The translations under genes were made by a program, and so were the position numbers. DNA of 64,000 nt from contig NZ_CP097462.1 in the NCBI RefSeq assembly GCF_023559245.1, positions 992,001-1,056,000 of the forward strand, in the 5' to 3' direction. Of the stretch, positions 17,290-27,412 are shown piece by piece; position 1 is the first letter of the stretch, and each line of letters begins with the position of its first letter. Under the pieces are notes generated by a model, which searched no databases, was not told where the DNA came from, and saw only the letters and a program-made list of their open reading frames with translations. The stretch comes from Sphingomonas sp. KRR8. GTDB taxonomy: Bacteria > Pseudomonadota > Alphaproteobacteria > Sphingomonadales > Sphingomonadaceae.

Positions 17290-20200
17290 TCAGGATTGGG
17301 CCATGAGCGACGCATTGCCGCCCGCCGCGGTGGTGTCGATGCAACTGACCCGCTCGGTAGCGAAGCGCGCGACATAGTGCGGGCCGCCGGCCTTGGGGCC
17401 GGTGCCGCTCAGCCCCTCCCCGCCGAACGGCTGGCTTTCGACCACGGCACCGATCTGGTTGCGGTTGACGTAGAGGTTGCCGACCCGGACCCGGCGCTCG
17501 ACGTGATCGCGAACCGTGTCGATGCGGCTCTGCAGGCCAAGCGTCAGGCCGAAGCCGGTGGCGTTGATCTGGTCGATCACACCGTCGAGGCCGCCCGCCG
17601 GATAGCGGATGACATGGAGGATCGGTCCGAAGTTCTCCGACTGGAGGTCGGAGAGCTTGCCGATCTCGACAAGCACCGGTGTGACGAAGCTGCCCTGCTC
17701 GGCGCCAACCGGCAGCGGAAGTTCGCACAGGATCTTCGCGCTGGTGCGCAGGTGGGCGATGTGGCGTTCAAGCGCGGCCTTGGCTTCGACGTCAATCACC
17801 GGGCCGACGTCCACCGCCAGATCGGACGGATTGCCGATGCGCAGCGTCTGCATGGCGCCGGCGATCATCGTCAGCATGGTGTCGGCAACGTCCTCCTGCA
17901 CGAACAGGACCCGCAGCGCGGAGCAACGCTGTCCTGCCGACTGGAAGGCCGAGGCGATCACGTCACGGGTGACCTGCTCGGGCAGCGCCGAGCTGTCGAC
18001 GATCATGGCATTCTGCCCACCAGTCTCGGCGATCAGCGGGACGATCGGGCCGTCGCGCTCGGCGAGGCTGCGGTTGATTGCCTTGGCGACCGCGGTCGAG
18101 CCGGTGAAGGCCACGCCGGCCGTCAGCCGATGCGCAACGAGGGCCGCGCCGACCTGACCATCACCGACGGCAAGCTGAACCACATCCGCCGGCACGCCCG
18201 CCCGATGCATGAGCGCAACCGCGAGGGCGCCGATCAGCGGCGTCTGCTCCGCCGGCTTGGCGATGGCCGCGTTGCCCGCGGCAAGCGCGGCTGCGACGGG
18301 CCCCGTGAAGATCGCCAGCGGGAAGTTCCAGGGGCTGATACAGGTCCACACGCCGCGGCCGTGGAGGCGAAGCTGGTTCAGCTCGCCCGTCGGACCCGGC
18401 AGCGTCTCGGACGTTGTGAACAGTCGGCGCGCCTCCTCCGCATAGTAGCGGAGGAAGTCGACAGCCTCGCGCACTTCCAGGATCGCGTCGGGAAGCGTCT
18501 TGCCCGCCTCGCGGATGCAGAGCGAGTAGAAGTCCTCCCGATGCTCCTCGTAGAGGTCGGCGACCCGGTCGAGCAGGCTCGCGCGGCGCTCACCGCCAAG
18601 CGCGTCCCAGCCGGGCTGCGCGCTTGCAGCAGCGGCCAGCATCGAGTCGATCTGATCGGGCGTGGTCTCAATCGCCGTGCCGACCAGCAGTCGGCGGTCG
18701 TAAGGCGAGCGGATTTCGGCGCGGGCGCCGCTCCCCTGCCCCGCCGTCCACTGTTTGCCCTCAAGCCGCCCAAGCCGAGCCAACAGCGGCTCACGAACAC
18801 CGGCATTCGACAGGTCGCATCCACTGCTGTTTCCACGATTGCTGCCGAACATCTCGCCCGGAAGGGGAATATTGGGGTTGCGGCGCGGCTTCAGCGTCGT
18901 GAGCTCGACGACCGGATCGCGGACGAGATCGTCCAGCGGGATGTGCTCATCCGCGATGCGATTGACGAAGCTCGAATTGGCCCCGTTCTCCAGTAGCCGA
19001 CGGACGAGATAAGCGAGCAGTTCCTTGTGGCTGCCGACCGGCGCGTAGATGCGCACCGGCGTCTGCGACTGGCCGAGCTGCGCCTCGAGCTTGGCGAGAC
19101 CTTCGTAAAGCCCCTCCCCCATGCCGTGCAGACGCTGGAACTCGAACGGCGTGTTCCCCGCGAGCGACTTGATGGCCCCGATGGTGGTGGCGTTGTGGGT
19201 CGCAAAGGCCGCATAGACGCAGTCGGGCGCCCCGAGCAGCACCTTGGCGCAGGCCAGATAGCTGACGTCGGTCGCGACCTTGCGGGTGAAGACCGGATAA
19301 TCGTCGAAGCCGCCGACCTGCGCGACCTTGATCTCGCTGTCCCAATAAGCGCCCTTGACCAGCCGGATCATCAGCCGGCGGCCGTGGGCCCGGGCGAGGT
19401 CGACGGTCCATTGCGCCACCGGAACCGCGCGCTTGGAATAGGCCTGGAGCGCCATGCCGAGCCCGCTCCAGCCGTTGGCAAACAGGCTTTCGTCGCGGAC
19501 CAGCTCCTCGAGCAGGTCCATCTGCAGCTCGAGTCGGTCGGCCTCCTCCGCATCGATGGTGAGGTGGATGTCGGCGGCGCTGGCGGTGGCGGCCAGTTCC
19601 TTGAGGATCGGGAGGATGTGCGCCTTGGCTTCGTCCGCGCGCAGAAAATCGTAGCGGGGGTGCAGCGCGGACAGCTTCACCGAGATGCCCGGCGAGGTGA
19701 TGAAGCCGCCCTCGGCCTGCCCGGCAATCCGGGCGAGCGCCGACCGGTAGCTGTCGGCGTAGCGGTTTGCGTCGACCATGGTGCGGGCCGCCTCGCCCAG
19801 CATGTCGAAGCTGTGGCTGAGCCCGCGCTTGCGCTCGGGCGCGGCGCGCGACAGCGCCTCATCGATGGTACGGCCGAACACGAATTGGCCGCCCAGGATC
19901 TTCATCGCCTGGCCGACGGCGGTGCGGATCACCGGCTCGCCGAGCCGCCCTACCGCCCGGCCCAGCGCCGCGCTCCAGGTGGAGGAGCGGTCATTGGCCC
20001 CGTCGAGCACCTTGCCGGTCAGCAGCAGGGAAAAGGTCGCCGCGTTGACGAACGGCGAATGGCTTTCGCCCAGCTTGTCCTTCCAGTCGGGTCCCGAAAG
20101 CTTGTCGTGGATCAGTTCATCGGCCGTGTGCGCGTCCGGGATGCGGAGCAGCGCCTCGGCCAGGCACATCAGCGCAACGCCCTCGTCCGAGCCGAGGTCA

Positions 20201-20412
20201 TAGGCGTGGAGGAAAGCGTCAAGGCCGGCCGGCTTGGCGGCGCGAACGTGGGTGACGAGCGTGCGAGCGATCGCTTGCGCCTCATGCTCCTTGCCAGCCG
20301 GAAGCCGCGCCTGTGCCAACCGCTCGGCAACCACCTGCTCCTCGTCACGGCGGTAATCGCGGCGAACCGCGGTGCGGTCTAGGGTCGCGCTGAGGGGCTG
20401 GTGCTTGTTCAT
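17290..20412 (-). CDS. putA: Bifunctional proline dehydrogenase / L-glutamate-5-semialdehyde dehydrogenase
   Basis: A 1040-residue PutA that oxidises proline to glutamate in two steps. The N-terminal half is the FAD-dependent proline dehydrogenase barrel (for example the LRADEAKAHILPIL and RLVKGAYWDSEIKVAQ segments). The C-terminal half is an NAD-dependent aldehyde dehydrogenase with the nucleophilic cysteine in SAGQRCSALRVL and the glutamate in IAETGGQNAMIV. There is no N-terminal ribbon-helix-helix domain and no long C-terminal extension, so it is the short catalytic type and not a transcriptional repressor. The ATG at 20412 (MNKHQPLS) is preferred because a longer frame runs into the palindromic repeat upstream. 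Confidence 0.94.
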   Translation of the reverse strand: MNKHQPLSATLDRTAVRRDYRRDEEQVVAERLAQARLPAGKEHEAQAIARTLVTHVRAAKPAGLDAFLHAYDLGSDEGVALMCLAEALLRIPDAHTADELIHDKLSGPDWKDKLGESHSPFVNAATFSLLLTGKVLDGANDRSSTWSAALGRAVGRLGEPVIRTAVGQAMKILGGQFVFGRTIDEALSRAAPERKRGLSHSFDMLGEAARTMVDANRYADSYRSALARIAGQAEGGFITSPGISVKLSALHPRYDFLRADEAKAHILPILKELAATASAADIHLTIDAEEADRLELQMDLLEELVRDESLFANGWSGLGMALQAYSKRAVPVAQWTVDLARAHGRRLMIRLVKGAYWDSEIKVAQVGGFDDYPVFTRKVATDVSYLACAKVLLGAPDCVYAAFATHNATTIGAIKSLAGNTPFEFQRLHGMGEGLYEGLAKLEAQLGQSQTPVRIYAPVGSHKELLAYLVRRLLENGANSSFVNRIADEHIPLDDLVRDPVVELTTLKPRRNPNIPLPGEMFGSNRGNSSGCDLSNAGVREPLLARLGRLEGKQWTAGQGSGARAEIRSPYDRRLLVGTAIETTPDQIDSMLAAAASAQPGWDALGGERRASLLDRVADLYEEHREDFYSLCIREAGKTLPDAILEVREAVDFLRYYAEEARRLFTTSETLPGPTGELNQLRLHGRGVWTCISPWNFPLAIFTGPVAAALAAGNAAIAKPAEQTPLIGALAVALMHRAGVPADVVQLAVGDGQVGAALVAHRLTAGVAFTGSTAVAKAINRSLAERDGPIVPLIAETGGQNAMIVDSSALPEQVTRDVIASAFQSAGQRCSALRVLFVQEDVADTMLTMIAGAMQTLRIGNPSDLAVDVGPVIDVEAKAALERHIAHLRTSAKILCELPLPVGAEQGSFVTPVLVEIGKLSDLQSENFGPILHVIRYPAGGLDGVIDQINATGFGLTLGLQSRIDTVRDHVERRVRVGNLYVNRNQIGAVVESQPFGGEGLSGTGPKAGGPHYVARFATERVSCIDTTAAGGNASLMAQS

Positions 20413-20439
20413 GTCGACGTTCCTACGGGCCCGTCGGCG

Positions 20440-20531
20440 CGTCATTGCAAGCCGCGGGCGAAGCGATCCGATACCTTAGCGCCTGCGGGCGAAGGGAAGA
20501 ACTGAATTGCTTCGCTTCGCCCGCAATGACG
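20440..20531. repeat. REP-like inverted repeat between secA and putA
   Basis: Two inverted copies of a sequence beginning CGTCATTGC and running into GGGCGAAGCG. The left copy starts at 20440. The right copy, in reverse complement, ends at 20531 and continues GAAGCAAT. GCGGGCGAAGCG (from 20454) pairs exactly with CGCTTCGCCCGC near 20511-20522. The sequence resembles a dispersed palindromic repeat family common in alphaproteobacterial intergenic regions (from memory). It lies just after the secA stop and before putA, so it may also act as a transcript-end or stability hairpin. Confidence 0.65.
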
Positions 20532-20539
20532 AGGAGAGT

Positions 20540-23275
20540 TTACGCCAGCTGGCCGTGGCAATGCTTGAACTTGCGGCCCGAACCACAGGGGCATGGGGCG
20601 TTGCGGCTGACCGGCTCGGCCAGCGCCCCTTCCGGCAGCGGCGGCAGGTCGGGCTGCGGGATGTTCATCGCATCATCAGGGCGCGGACCACTGACCAGCC
20701 CGCGCGCGGCGGAGTCCAGGTCGAACGTATCGTCCTCGCCCGTGAACGGATCGAGATGCTGGGTCAGGAACGCCGGCAGCTCCGGTAGCGGGGGCGGCTC
20801 CAGCTGAATCTGCGCCTTGACCAGCATCTTGGTCACATCCTCGCGGATGGCGACCAACAGTCGCTCAAACAGCAGGAAAGCCTCCTGCTTATATTCGTCG
20901 ATCGGCTTCTTCTGTGCGTAAGAGCGCAGGTGAATGACCTGGCGGAGCGCGTCGAGGGTCGACAGATGCTCCTTCCAGTGATGGTCGAGGGTCTGGAGCA
21001 GGAAGCTCTTCTCGATCTCGCGCCAGCGCTCCGGCTCGACCTCGGCGACCTTGGCGGCCATCTGCTCGTCGGTCTGTGCCTGTAGCCGATCCACGATCAT
21101 CGCCGGCTCGACCGCATCTTCCTTGAGCCATTCCTCGACCGGGGGCTGGAGGCCGAGCACGTCGTCGATGGCGGTCTTGAGGCCTTCAACGTCCCATTGC
21201 TCGGGATAGGTGCCCTCCGGGCAATAAGCGGCCACCAGCCCGACGATTGTGTCGGCGCGGAATTCCTCGATCACGTCCGAGATATGCTCGGACTCCATGA
21301 TCTCGGAGCGCTGCTCGTAGATGACCTTGCGCTGGTCGTTCATCACGTCGTCGAATTCGACGACCTGCTTGCGGATGTCGTAGTTGCGCGCCTCGACCTT
21401 CTTCTGCGCGGTCTCGATCGCCTTGCTGAGCCACGGATGGCGAATGGAGGCGCCATCCTCCAGCTCCTTGTTCATCAGGCGCGAGAAAGCGGTCTGCGGC
21501 CCGAAGATGCGCAGCAGATCATCGTCCAGGCTGAGGTAGAAGCGCGAGAAGCCCGGGTCTCCCTGACGGCCCGAACGGCCCCGCAGCTGGTTGTCGATGC
21601 GCCGGCTCTCATGGCGCTCGGTGCCGAGCACGAACAGGCCGCCGGCCTGACGAACCAGTTCGCGCTGCTCGAGCACTTCCTCGCGGATGCGAGCAATCGC
21701 GGCGTCCCGCTCCGGTCCTTCGGGGACGTCCTTGAGCTCGTCCTCGATTCGGAAATCAATGTTGCCGCCCAGCTGGATGTCGGTGCCGCGGCCCGCCATG
21801 TTGGTGGCGATGGTGACAGCGCGCATCCGCCCGGCCTGCGCGACGATGTGCGCCTCGCTTTCGTGGAAGCGGGCGTTCAGGACCGAGTGCGTGATGCCTT
21901 CGGCCTTGAGATGTTCGCTGAGCAGCTCCGACTTCTCGATCGACACGGTGCCGACAAGGACCGGCTGGCCCTTCTCCTGCCGCGCCTTGATCTCCTTGGC
22001 GATGGCCGCGAACTTGTCGCCGATGTTCTTGTAGAACTCGTCCTCGTCGTCCTGGCGCTGGACGGGCACGTGGGTCGGGATCGACACCACGTTCATCTTG
22101 TAGATGTCGAAGAATTCGGGCGCCTCGGTCAGCGCGGTACCGGTCATGCCCGAGAGCTTCGGGTACATGCGGAAGTAATTCTGGAAGGTGATGGAGGCGA
22201 GCGTCTGGTTCTCCGGCTCGATCGCCACCTTCTCCTTGGCCTCGACCGCCTGGTGCAGGCCGTCCGACCAGCGGCGCCCGTCCATCATGCGACCGGTGAA
22301 CTCGTCGATGATGACGACCTTGCCGTCCTTGACGATGTAGTCGATGTCCTTGCGGAACATCGTGTTGGCCTTGAGCGCCTGGTTCAGGTGATGGACCACC
22401 TGGGTGTTGGCGACGTCGTAGAGATTGCTGCCCTCGAGGAGCCCGGCCTGCTCCAGCAGCCGCTCGGCCTTCTCCGTGCCCTCCTCGGTGAGGACGACGC
22501 TCTTGAGCTTCTCGTCCCTTTCATAATCGCCCTCGCCAAGCTGCACCACGACCGCGTCCGCGGCGAGGTAGAGGTCTGACTTGTCGTCGGTCGGTCCCGA
22601 GATGATCAGCGGGGTGCGCGCCTCGTCGATCAGGATCGAGTCCACCTCGTCGACGATGGCATAGGCGAACTCGCGCTGGACCATCTGTTCGCGCGAGTAT
22701 TTCATGTTGTCGCGCAGATAGTCGAAGCCGAGCTCGTTGTTGGTCGCGTAGGTGATGTCGCTGTTGTAGGCGGAGCGGCGCTCTTCCTCCGTCAGGTTCG
22801 GCACGATCACGCCCACCGTCAGCCCGAGGAAGCCGTGCACCCGACCCATCCACTCGGAATCGCGCTTGGCCAGGTAGTCGTTGACCGTGACCACATGCAC
22901 GCCCTTGCCAGGAAGCGCGTTCAGGTAGGCCGCCAGCGTCGAAACCAGCGTCTTGCCCTCGCCGGTGCGCATCTCCGCAATCTCGCCGCGGTGCAGCGCA
23001 ATGCCGCCGATCATCTGCACGTCATAATGCCGCTGGCCGAGTGTCCGCTTCGCCGCCTCGCGCACCGTGGCGAACGCCTCGGGCAGGATGTCGTCGAGGG
23101 TCGCGCCATTCTCGAGCCGCTGGCGGAAGATCGCCGTCTGGTTCTTCAGCTCCTCGTCCGACATCGCCGAGATGGTCGGCTCATACCCGTTGATGGTGTC
23201 GACGATCCGGCGGAGCTTGGCGACGTAACGGTCGTTGCTGGAGCCGAAGATCGACTTGGCCACATTGGCGAGCAT
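20540..23275 (-). CDS. secA: Preprotein translocase ATPase SecA
   Basis: The 911-residue motor of the Sec export pathway, acting at the SecYEG channel. [15 protein letters not shown] is the Walker A region, [19 protein letters not shown] is the DEAD-box and the start of the preprotein-binding domain, and [14 protein letters not shown] and [10 protein letters not shown] are helicase motifs in the second nucleotide-binding fold. The extreme C-terminus [14 protein letters not shown] is the zinc-binding tail that contacts SecB and phospholipid. The start [16 protein letters not shown] is family-typical. trxA lies 131 nt upstream on the same strand. Confidence 0.97.
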   Translation of the reverse strand: MLANVAKSIFGSSNDRYVAKLRRIVDTINGYEPTISAMSDEELKNQTAIFRQRLENGATLDDILPEAFATVREAAKRTLGQRHYDVQMIGGIALHRGEIAEMRTGEGKTLVSTLAAYLNALPGKGVHVVTVNDYLAKRDSEWMGRVHGFLGLTVGVIVPNLTEEERRSAYNSDITYATNNELGFDYLRDNMKYSREQMVQREFAYAIVDEVDSILIDEARTPLIISGPTDDKSDLYLAADAVVVQLGEGDYERDEKLKSVVLTEEGTEKAERLLEQAGLLEGSNLYDVANTQVVHHLNQALKANTMFRKDIDYIVKDGKVVIIDEFTGRMMDGRRWSDGLHQAVEAKEKVAIEPENQTLASITFQNYFRMYPKLSGMTGTALTEAPEFFDIYKMNVVSIPTHVPVQRQDDEDEFYKNIGDKFAAIAKEIKARQEKGQPVLVGTVSIEKSELLSEHLKAEGITHSVLNARFHESEAHIVAQAGRMRAVTIATNMAGRGTDIQLGGNIDFRIEDELKDVPEGPERDAAIARIREEVLEQRELVRQAGGLFVLGTERHESRRIDNQLRGRSGRQGDPGFSRFYLSLDDDLLRIFGPQTAFSRLMNKELEDGASIRHPWLSKAIETAQKKVEARNYDIRKQVVEFDDVMNDQRKVIYEQRSEIMESEHISDVIEEFRADTIVGLVAAYCPEGTYPEQWDVEGLKTAIDDVLGLQPPVEEWLKEDAVEPAMIVDRLQAQTDEQMAAKVAEVEPERWREIEKSFLLQTLDHHWKEHLSTLDALRQVIHLRSYAQKKPIDEYKQEAFLLFERLLVAIREDVTKMLVKAQIQLEPPPLPELPAFLTQHLDPFTGEDDTFDLDSAARGLVSGPRPDDAMNIPQPDLPPLPEGALAEPVSRNAPCPCGSGRKFKHCHGQLA

Positions 23276-23406
23276 GAGACTTCCTTATGGGCGCGAGAGG
23301 CGTGCGAAAACGCGCTCGCGCGCGAGCGTTTTACAGGTGGGCGGCGATGTAGGGACGGCTTGGAAGCTCGTCAATCAAGAGACGGTGAATGCCACGGGCG
23401 CCCCGT

Positions 23407-23727
23407 TCAGAGTGCCCCTTCGAGCCAGCCCTGGATCTGGCCACGCGGCGCGGCGCCGACCTTCTGAGCGACCGGCTGGCCATTCTTGAACAGCAGCATG
23501 GCCGGGATACCGCGAACACCGTACTTTCCGGGGGTCTCGGGGTTCTCGTCGATGTTGAGCTTGGCGATGGTCACCTTCTCGCCCAGCTCGTTGCTGATTT
23601 CCTCCAGCGCCGGAGCGATCATCCGGCACGGACCGCACCATTCCGCCCAGAAATCGACAAGGACGGGCTTGTCTGAATTGAGGACGTCAGAGGCGAAGCT
23701 TTCGTCGGTCACGGTCTTGCTGGGCAT
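23407..23727 (-). CDS. trxA: Thioredoxin
   Basis: Cytoplasmic dithiol-disulfide oxidoreductase of 106 residues. [14 protein letters not shown] carries the CGPC active site, and the cis-proline loop is in [13 protein letters not shown]. The ATG at 23727 ([11 protein letters not shown]) matches the usual length; the open frame upstream belongs to the 5' region between trxA and addA. It follows addA by 46 nt on the same strand, as in related genomes, but has its own untranslated leader. Confidence 0.95.
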   Translation of the reverse strand: MPSKTVTDESFASDVLNSDKPVLVDFWAEWCGPCRMIAPALEEISNELGEKVTIAKLNIDENPETPGKYGVRGIPAMLLFKNGQPVAQKVGAAPRGQIQGWLEGAL

Positions 23728-23773
23728 GGCAGGGTAAGACTCCTGGAAGGTTGTTGAGCCGACATATGGGGGT

Positions 23774-26700
23774 TCAGTCCGGCAGCGCAATCAGCTTTGG
23801 GCCAGCTGTGTAGAGAAGGGACGAAATGACCCGTCGGCCCGGAAAGATGACCCGCAGGGCCTCGGCATAGGCTTCCATCTGCAGGCGATGCGACGCGGGA
23901 ACCTGCGTGAGTTCCTCAGGCACGAAACGCCCCGTCTTGAAGTCGACGACTTCGATCCGGTCGGCACCCACCAGCAATCGGTCGACGGTCCCGGCGACCA
24001 CGCGCCCATCGCTGATGGTGGCGGCGATTGGCGCTTCGGCAAGCGCCTGGGCGGCAAACAACTCGGAAAAGTCCGGATGGTCGATGATGTCGAGAGCGAC
24101 GGCGAGAAGGCTGTCCCGCTCAGCAGCGTCCTTGACGTCGGCTGACTGCTCGAGCCAGCGCAAGCCGGCTGAGCGGCGATCCGCCGGCGCAACGCCCGGC
24201 AGCCGTTCGAACAGCGCGTGGAGCAGAACGCCCCGGCGTGCTGCCGCGCGAAGCTCGGGAGTGGGCGGCGGTGCGGCCTCGCGGTCCTCCACCAGCTGCG
24301 ATGGGGCCAGGGGCCGGGATGGCCGTGCCTCGGGGGGCGCAGGCTGATTGATCCAGTCGGGAAGCACGGGTGGTGGCAGGGCCGTGGGTGCACGCGTCGG
24401 CTTCGGTGTGGCGTCCGCCTGCCTTCCCCGGTAGCGCAGCAATGGCCCGTCCTGCTCCGCCCCCAGCCGCTCCAGCGCGGCCGCGGCCTTCAGGTGCCAG
24501 CTGTTCGCGGCCAGGTTCTTGGTATTGGGCTTGATGCCCGCGATGATCAGCCGCTCGGCCGCGCGGGTCAGCGCAACGTAGAACAACCTCCAATGCTCTT
24601 CGAGGTCGCGTTGCTGCTGATCGGCGATGAGGTCGGTGAAGGGCGGTGCCAACTCTTCCTTGCGAGGGCGGATGACGGGCGCGTTGCCGGCCTCTCCAAA
24701 GGGCAGTGCGACCGGGCCGTTGCGTTCGCCCAACCTGGACGGATCGGCAGTCGCGTCGGCGAGGATCACGACGGGGGCCTCCAACCCCTTGGCGCCATGC
24801 ACCGTCATCACCCGGACGGCGTTGGCAGGAGCGGACGGATCGCGCTTGATGGTGACCTCGCCGCCGCCGAACCAGGCCAGGAAGCGGTCAAGCGAAGGCG
24901 TTTCCACCCGCTCGAACTCCAGGGCGGCCGCAACCAGTTCGTCGATCGGGTCACGCGCGGCCGGACCAAGTCGCCCGAGCAGGCGCCGGCGCCCCTGCAG
25001 CGGGCCTGATAGGATCAGTTCGAGGTAGCGGGCCGGGGTGATGAAGTCCGCCTGGGCAAGCAGGTCCGCCAGGCGCACGTGCGCTTCCGCCAAGGCACCG
25101 CCCTCCGCCGCTCGCTTGCGCAGCTCGTTCCACAGCGGCCCGGTGCGGTTGTGGGCAAGCGCGTAGAGCTGGTCCTGGTCCCAGCCGAGCAGGGGCGATA
25201 CCAGCAGGCTGGCGAGGTTCAGGTCATCGAGCGGCTGAACTGCGAAGGTCACCGCCGCCATCAGGTCCTTGACGGCCAGTGGCGATGACAGGTGCAGTCG
25301 ATCGATCCCGGCGACCGGCACACCTTCCTTGAACAGCCGTGCAACGATGAGCGAGGCAAGCTCGCCCCGGCTGCGCACCAGGATGAGGATATCGCCGGGA
25401 GTGATCGGCTGGCCGGTGGTAGCGAGTGGCTCGCCGTCCTCGATCCAGTGGCGGATGGTGCGGGCGAGCTGGCCGGCGTAGAGCCGCGCGGGCTCAGGCA
25501 GCCAGCCTTCCTCACCCGAGTCGCCATTGTCGTTGGCCGCTTCGTCCTCGTCTTGCTCTATGGCGAATGGTGGCCAGAGTTCGACCGAGCCTGGGCGGCT
25601 GCCATGATAGGCCCGATGTGGCTCCGGATTGCCGGGCAGGCCCATGGCGGCGGGACCAACCTCCGCGATCATCGCGTCCACCAGATCCAGCACCGGCTGG
25701 GCAGAACGGAAGCTTTGGCTGATCGACAAGTCATAATAGGGTCGGACGACGACGTCAGTTTCCCCTTTCGCAGCTTCTTGGAGTGCCGCCACTCGCTGGC
25801 GAATGTCGTTCCGGGCTTGCTCAAACTGGCGCGGATCGGTGCCTTGGAAACTGTAAATTGCTTGTTTGTAGTCCCCGACTGCGAACCAGGTTCTGTGATG
25901 TTTTTCGCCCCGCTCTGCGCTGAAGAACTCGTCCAGCAGCGAGAACACGATCTGCCACTGGTTGGCGTTGGTGTCCTGCGCCTCGTCCACCAGCACATGG
26001 TCGGTGCGGCGGTCGAGCTTGTAGCGGACCCAGTCGCCCATTCCGGGCGTCGCCAGCAGATCACGGGTCCAGCGGATGAGATCATCGAAGTCGGCCACCC
26101 CGGCCGAACGCTTGGCCCGGACGTAGGCGTCAGCAAAAGCGGCGCCGGCCCGCAAGCCTGCTGCCTGGACGGCGACGAGTTCGGCCTTGCGGAGCAGGCT
26201 CAGCAATTCCTCGATCTCGCTCGCCAGTTGGTCGCAATGCTCCTGCGCGTCGGGCCATACCTTCAGCAGCGACTTGATCGAGCGACGACTTTCCGACTGG
26301 GTGAGGATCGAGCTGCGCGCGAAGTTTTCCAGGTTCCGGCAACGGTCAGCCGAACCGAGCGCGAGCCATTGCTCTATGGCCTCGATCAGCGGCTGGCCGG
26401 ACGGCTTGCCCCAGCTACGGTAGGCATCAGCCACCTGCCTCAGCAGCGCGCAGTCGAAGCTGTCGTCGTGACAACGGGCAGCGACCAGCGCGGCAATGTC
26501 CCCTTCTGGCAGGTCGAGCTGGCCGCGCAGCCACGCTTCCGCCGCGTCGGTCGTGGCGAAATAGGTCAGCGCCTCAGGTTCTCGGGCGCAGGCGAGGAGG
26601 TACCGCTCGGCGTCCCGCTCTCCGAGCCGGCGGCTCAGCGCCTGGATGTCATCGACCAACCCGGGATAGCCGCCCCTTCCTGCCTCCGCCTCGGCCACCA

Positions 26701-27196
26701 GCGCGGCCAGCGTGCGACGGGCAAGCAACTCCTCCTCCCGGCCTTCGAGCGGTCGGAATCCGGGTGTGACCCCCGCCTCCGCCGGAAACGCAGCAAGCAG
26801 TGTCTGCGCGAAGCTGTGGATAGTCTGAATTCGCAGCCCGCCCGGCGCGTCCAGCACTTCGGCGAACAGCCGCCGCGCCCGTTCGCGCCCTTCCGGGCTG
26901 TTGTCAGCACCGATGGCGTGCAACTCGGCGCCAAGTTCGCTGTCCTTGAGACGGACCCAGCAGGCAAGCCGCTCGCCGATGCGATTGGCCATCTCGGCCG
27001 CACCGGCCTTGGTGAAGGTCAGGCAGAGAATATGTTCGGGGGCGGCGCCGCCCAACAGCAGGCGCAGCACCCGCGCGGTCAGCACCTGCGTCTTGCCCGT
27101 ACCGGCACTGGCGGACAGGGCTGCGTGAATGGAGGGATCGGCCGCCCGCGCCTGTTCCAACTGGAGAGGGTGAAGCGGCTTCAAACGGGTAGCCAT
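23774..27196 (-). CDS. addA: Double-strand break repair helicase AddA
   Basis: The 1140-residue helicase-nuclease subunit of AddAB, which resects double-strand ends for Rec[18 protein letters not shown] is Walker A of the UvrD superfamily 1A motor. [16 protein letters not shown] holds the DEAxQD motif II, and [16 protein letters not shown] is motif V. The C-terminal PD-(D/E)XK nuclease shows in [20 protein letters not shown]. The ATG at 27196 begins [15 protein letters not shown], typical of alphaproteobacterial AddA. Its partner addB is upstream on the same strand, but the two are separated by a small opposite-strand gene. Confidence 0.95.
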   Translation of the reverse strand: MATRLKPLHPLQLEQARAADPSIHAALSASAGTGKTQVLTARVLRLLLGGAAPEHILCLTFTKAGAAEMANRIGERLACWVRLKDSELGAELHAIGADNSPEGRERARRLFAEVLDAPGGLRIQTIHSFAQTLLAAFPAEAGVTPGFRPLEGREEELLARRTLAALVAEAEAGRGGYPGLVDDIQALSRRLGERDAERYLLACAREPEALTYFATTDAAEAWLRGQLDLPEGDIAALVAARCHDDSFDCALLRQVADAYRSWGKPSGQPLIEAIEQWLALGSADRCRNLENFARSSILTQSESRRSIKSLLKVWPDAQEHCDQLASEIEELLSLLRKAELVAVQAAGLRAGAAFADAYVRAKRSAGVADFDDLIRWTRDLLATPGMGDWVRYKLDRRTDHVLVDEAQDTNANQWQIVFSLLDEFFSAERGEKHHRTWFAVGDYKQAIYSFQGTDPRQFEQARNDIRQRVAALQEAAKGETDVVVRPYYDLSISQSFRSAQPVLDLVDAMIAEVGPAAMGLPGNPEPHRAYHGSRPGSVELWPPFAIEQDEDEAANDNGDSGEEGWLPEPARLYAGQLARTIRHWIEDGEPLATTGQPITPGDILILVRSRGELASLIVARLFKEGVPVAGIDRLHLSSPLAVKDLMAAVTFAVQPLDDLNLASLLVSPLLGWDQDQLYALAHNRTGPLWNELRKRAAEGGALAEAHVRLADLLAQADFITPARYLELILSGPLQGRRRLLGRLGPAARDPIDELVAAALEFERVETPSLDRFLAWFGGGEVTIKRDPSAPANAVRVMTVHGAKGLEAPVVILADATADPSRLGERNGPVALPFGEAGNAPVIRPRKEELAPPFTDLIADQQQRDLEEHWRLFYVALTRAAERLIIAGIKPNTKNLAANSWHLKAAAALERLGAEQDGPLLRYRGRQADATPKPTRAPTALPPPVLPDWINQPAPPEARPSRPLAPSQLVEDREAAPPPTPELRAAARRGVLLHALFERLPGVAPADRRSAGLRWLEQSADVKDAAERDSLLAVALDIIDHPDFSELFAAQALAEAPIAATISDGRVVAGTVDRLLVGADRIEVVDFKTGRFVPEELTQVPASHRLQMEAYAEALRVIFPGRRVISSLLYTAGPKLIALPD

Positions 27197-27270
27197 GGCC
27201 CGACCATAGCGCTTCCCATGCGGGGCGCCATGCGTTTAGGAGCGTCGGCATCAAGACCAAGAGGAAGCCC

Positions 27271-27411
27271 ATGAGCGAGACACCCAAGAAGACCGAAGCT
27301 GACAAGCCGGACAACCGTCAGTTCAAGGCGGGCATGGCGATCGGCATCGGCTCGGCGGCGATCGTCGCCGCGCTGCTTTATGCGCGCTCGGGCAAGCCCC
27401 GGAAGAAATAG
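27271..27411 (+). CDS. Small single-pass membrane protein (46 aa)
   Basis: A short frame, ATG 27271 to TAG 27409-27411, with GAGGAAG a few bases upstream. The first 18 residues are charged (MSETPKKTEADKPDN). Residues 20-37 form one hydrophobic span (AGMAIGIGSAAIVAALLYA), and the end is basic (RSGKPRKK), so it is probably inner-membrane with an outward N-terminus or inward basic tail. It occupies the gap between addB and addA on the opposite strand. No function is recognised. Confidence 0.7.
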   Translation: MSETPKKTEADKPDNRQFKAGMAIGIGSAAIVAALLYARSGKPRKK

Positions 27412-27412
27412 C

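Noticed and set aside
17221..20382. Long plus-strand frames antisense to putA (17221-18996 and 19027-20382)
   Set aside because: Low-complexity His/Arg/Gly-rich translations typical of shadow frames of a GC-rich gene.
21197..22579. 460-codon plus-strand frame antisense to secA
   Set aside because: Shadow of secA: leucine/aspartate/valine-rich without motifs.
25292..27274. 660-codon plus-strand frame antisense to addA
   Set aside because: Composition and lack of motifs indicate a shadow frame; only the last small frame (27271-27411), in its own context, looks real.
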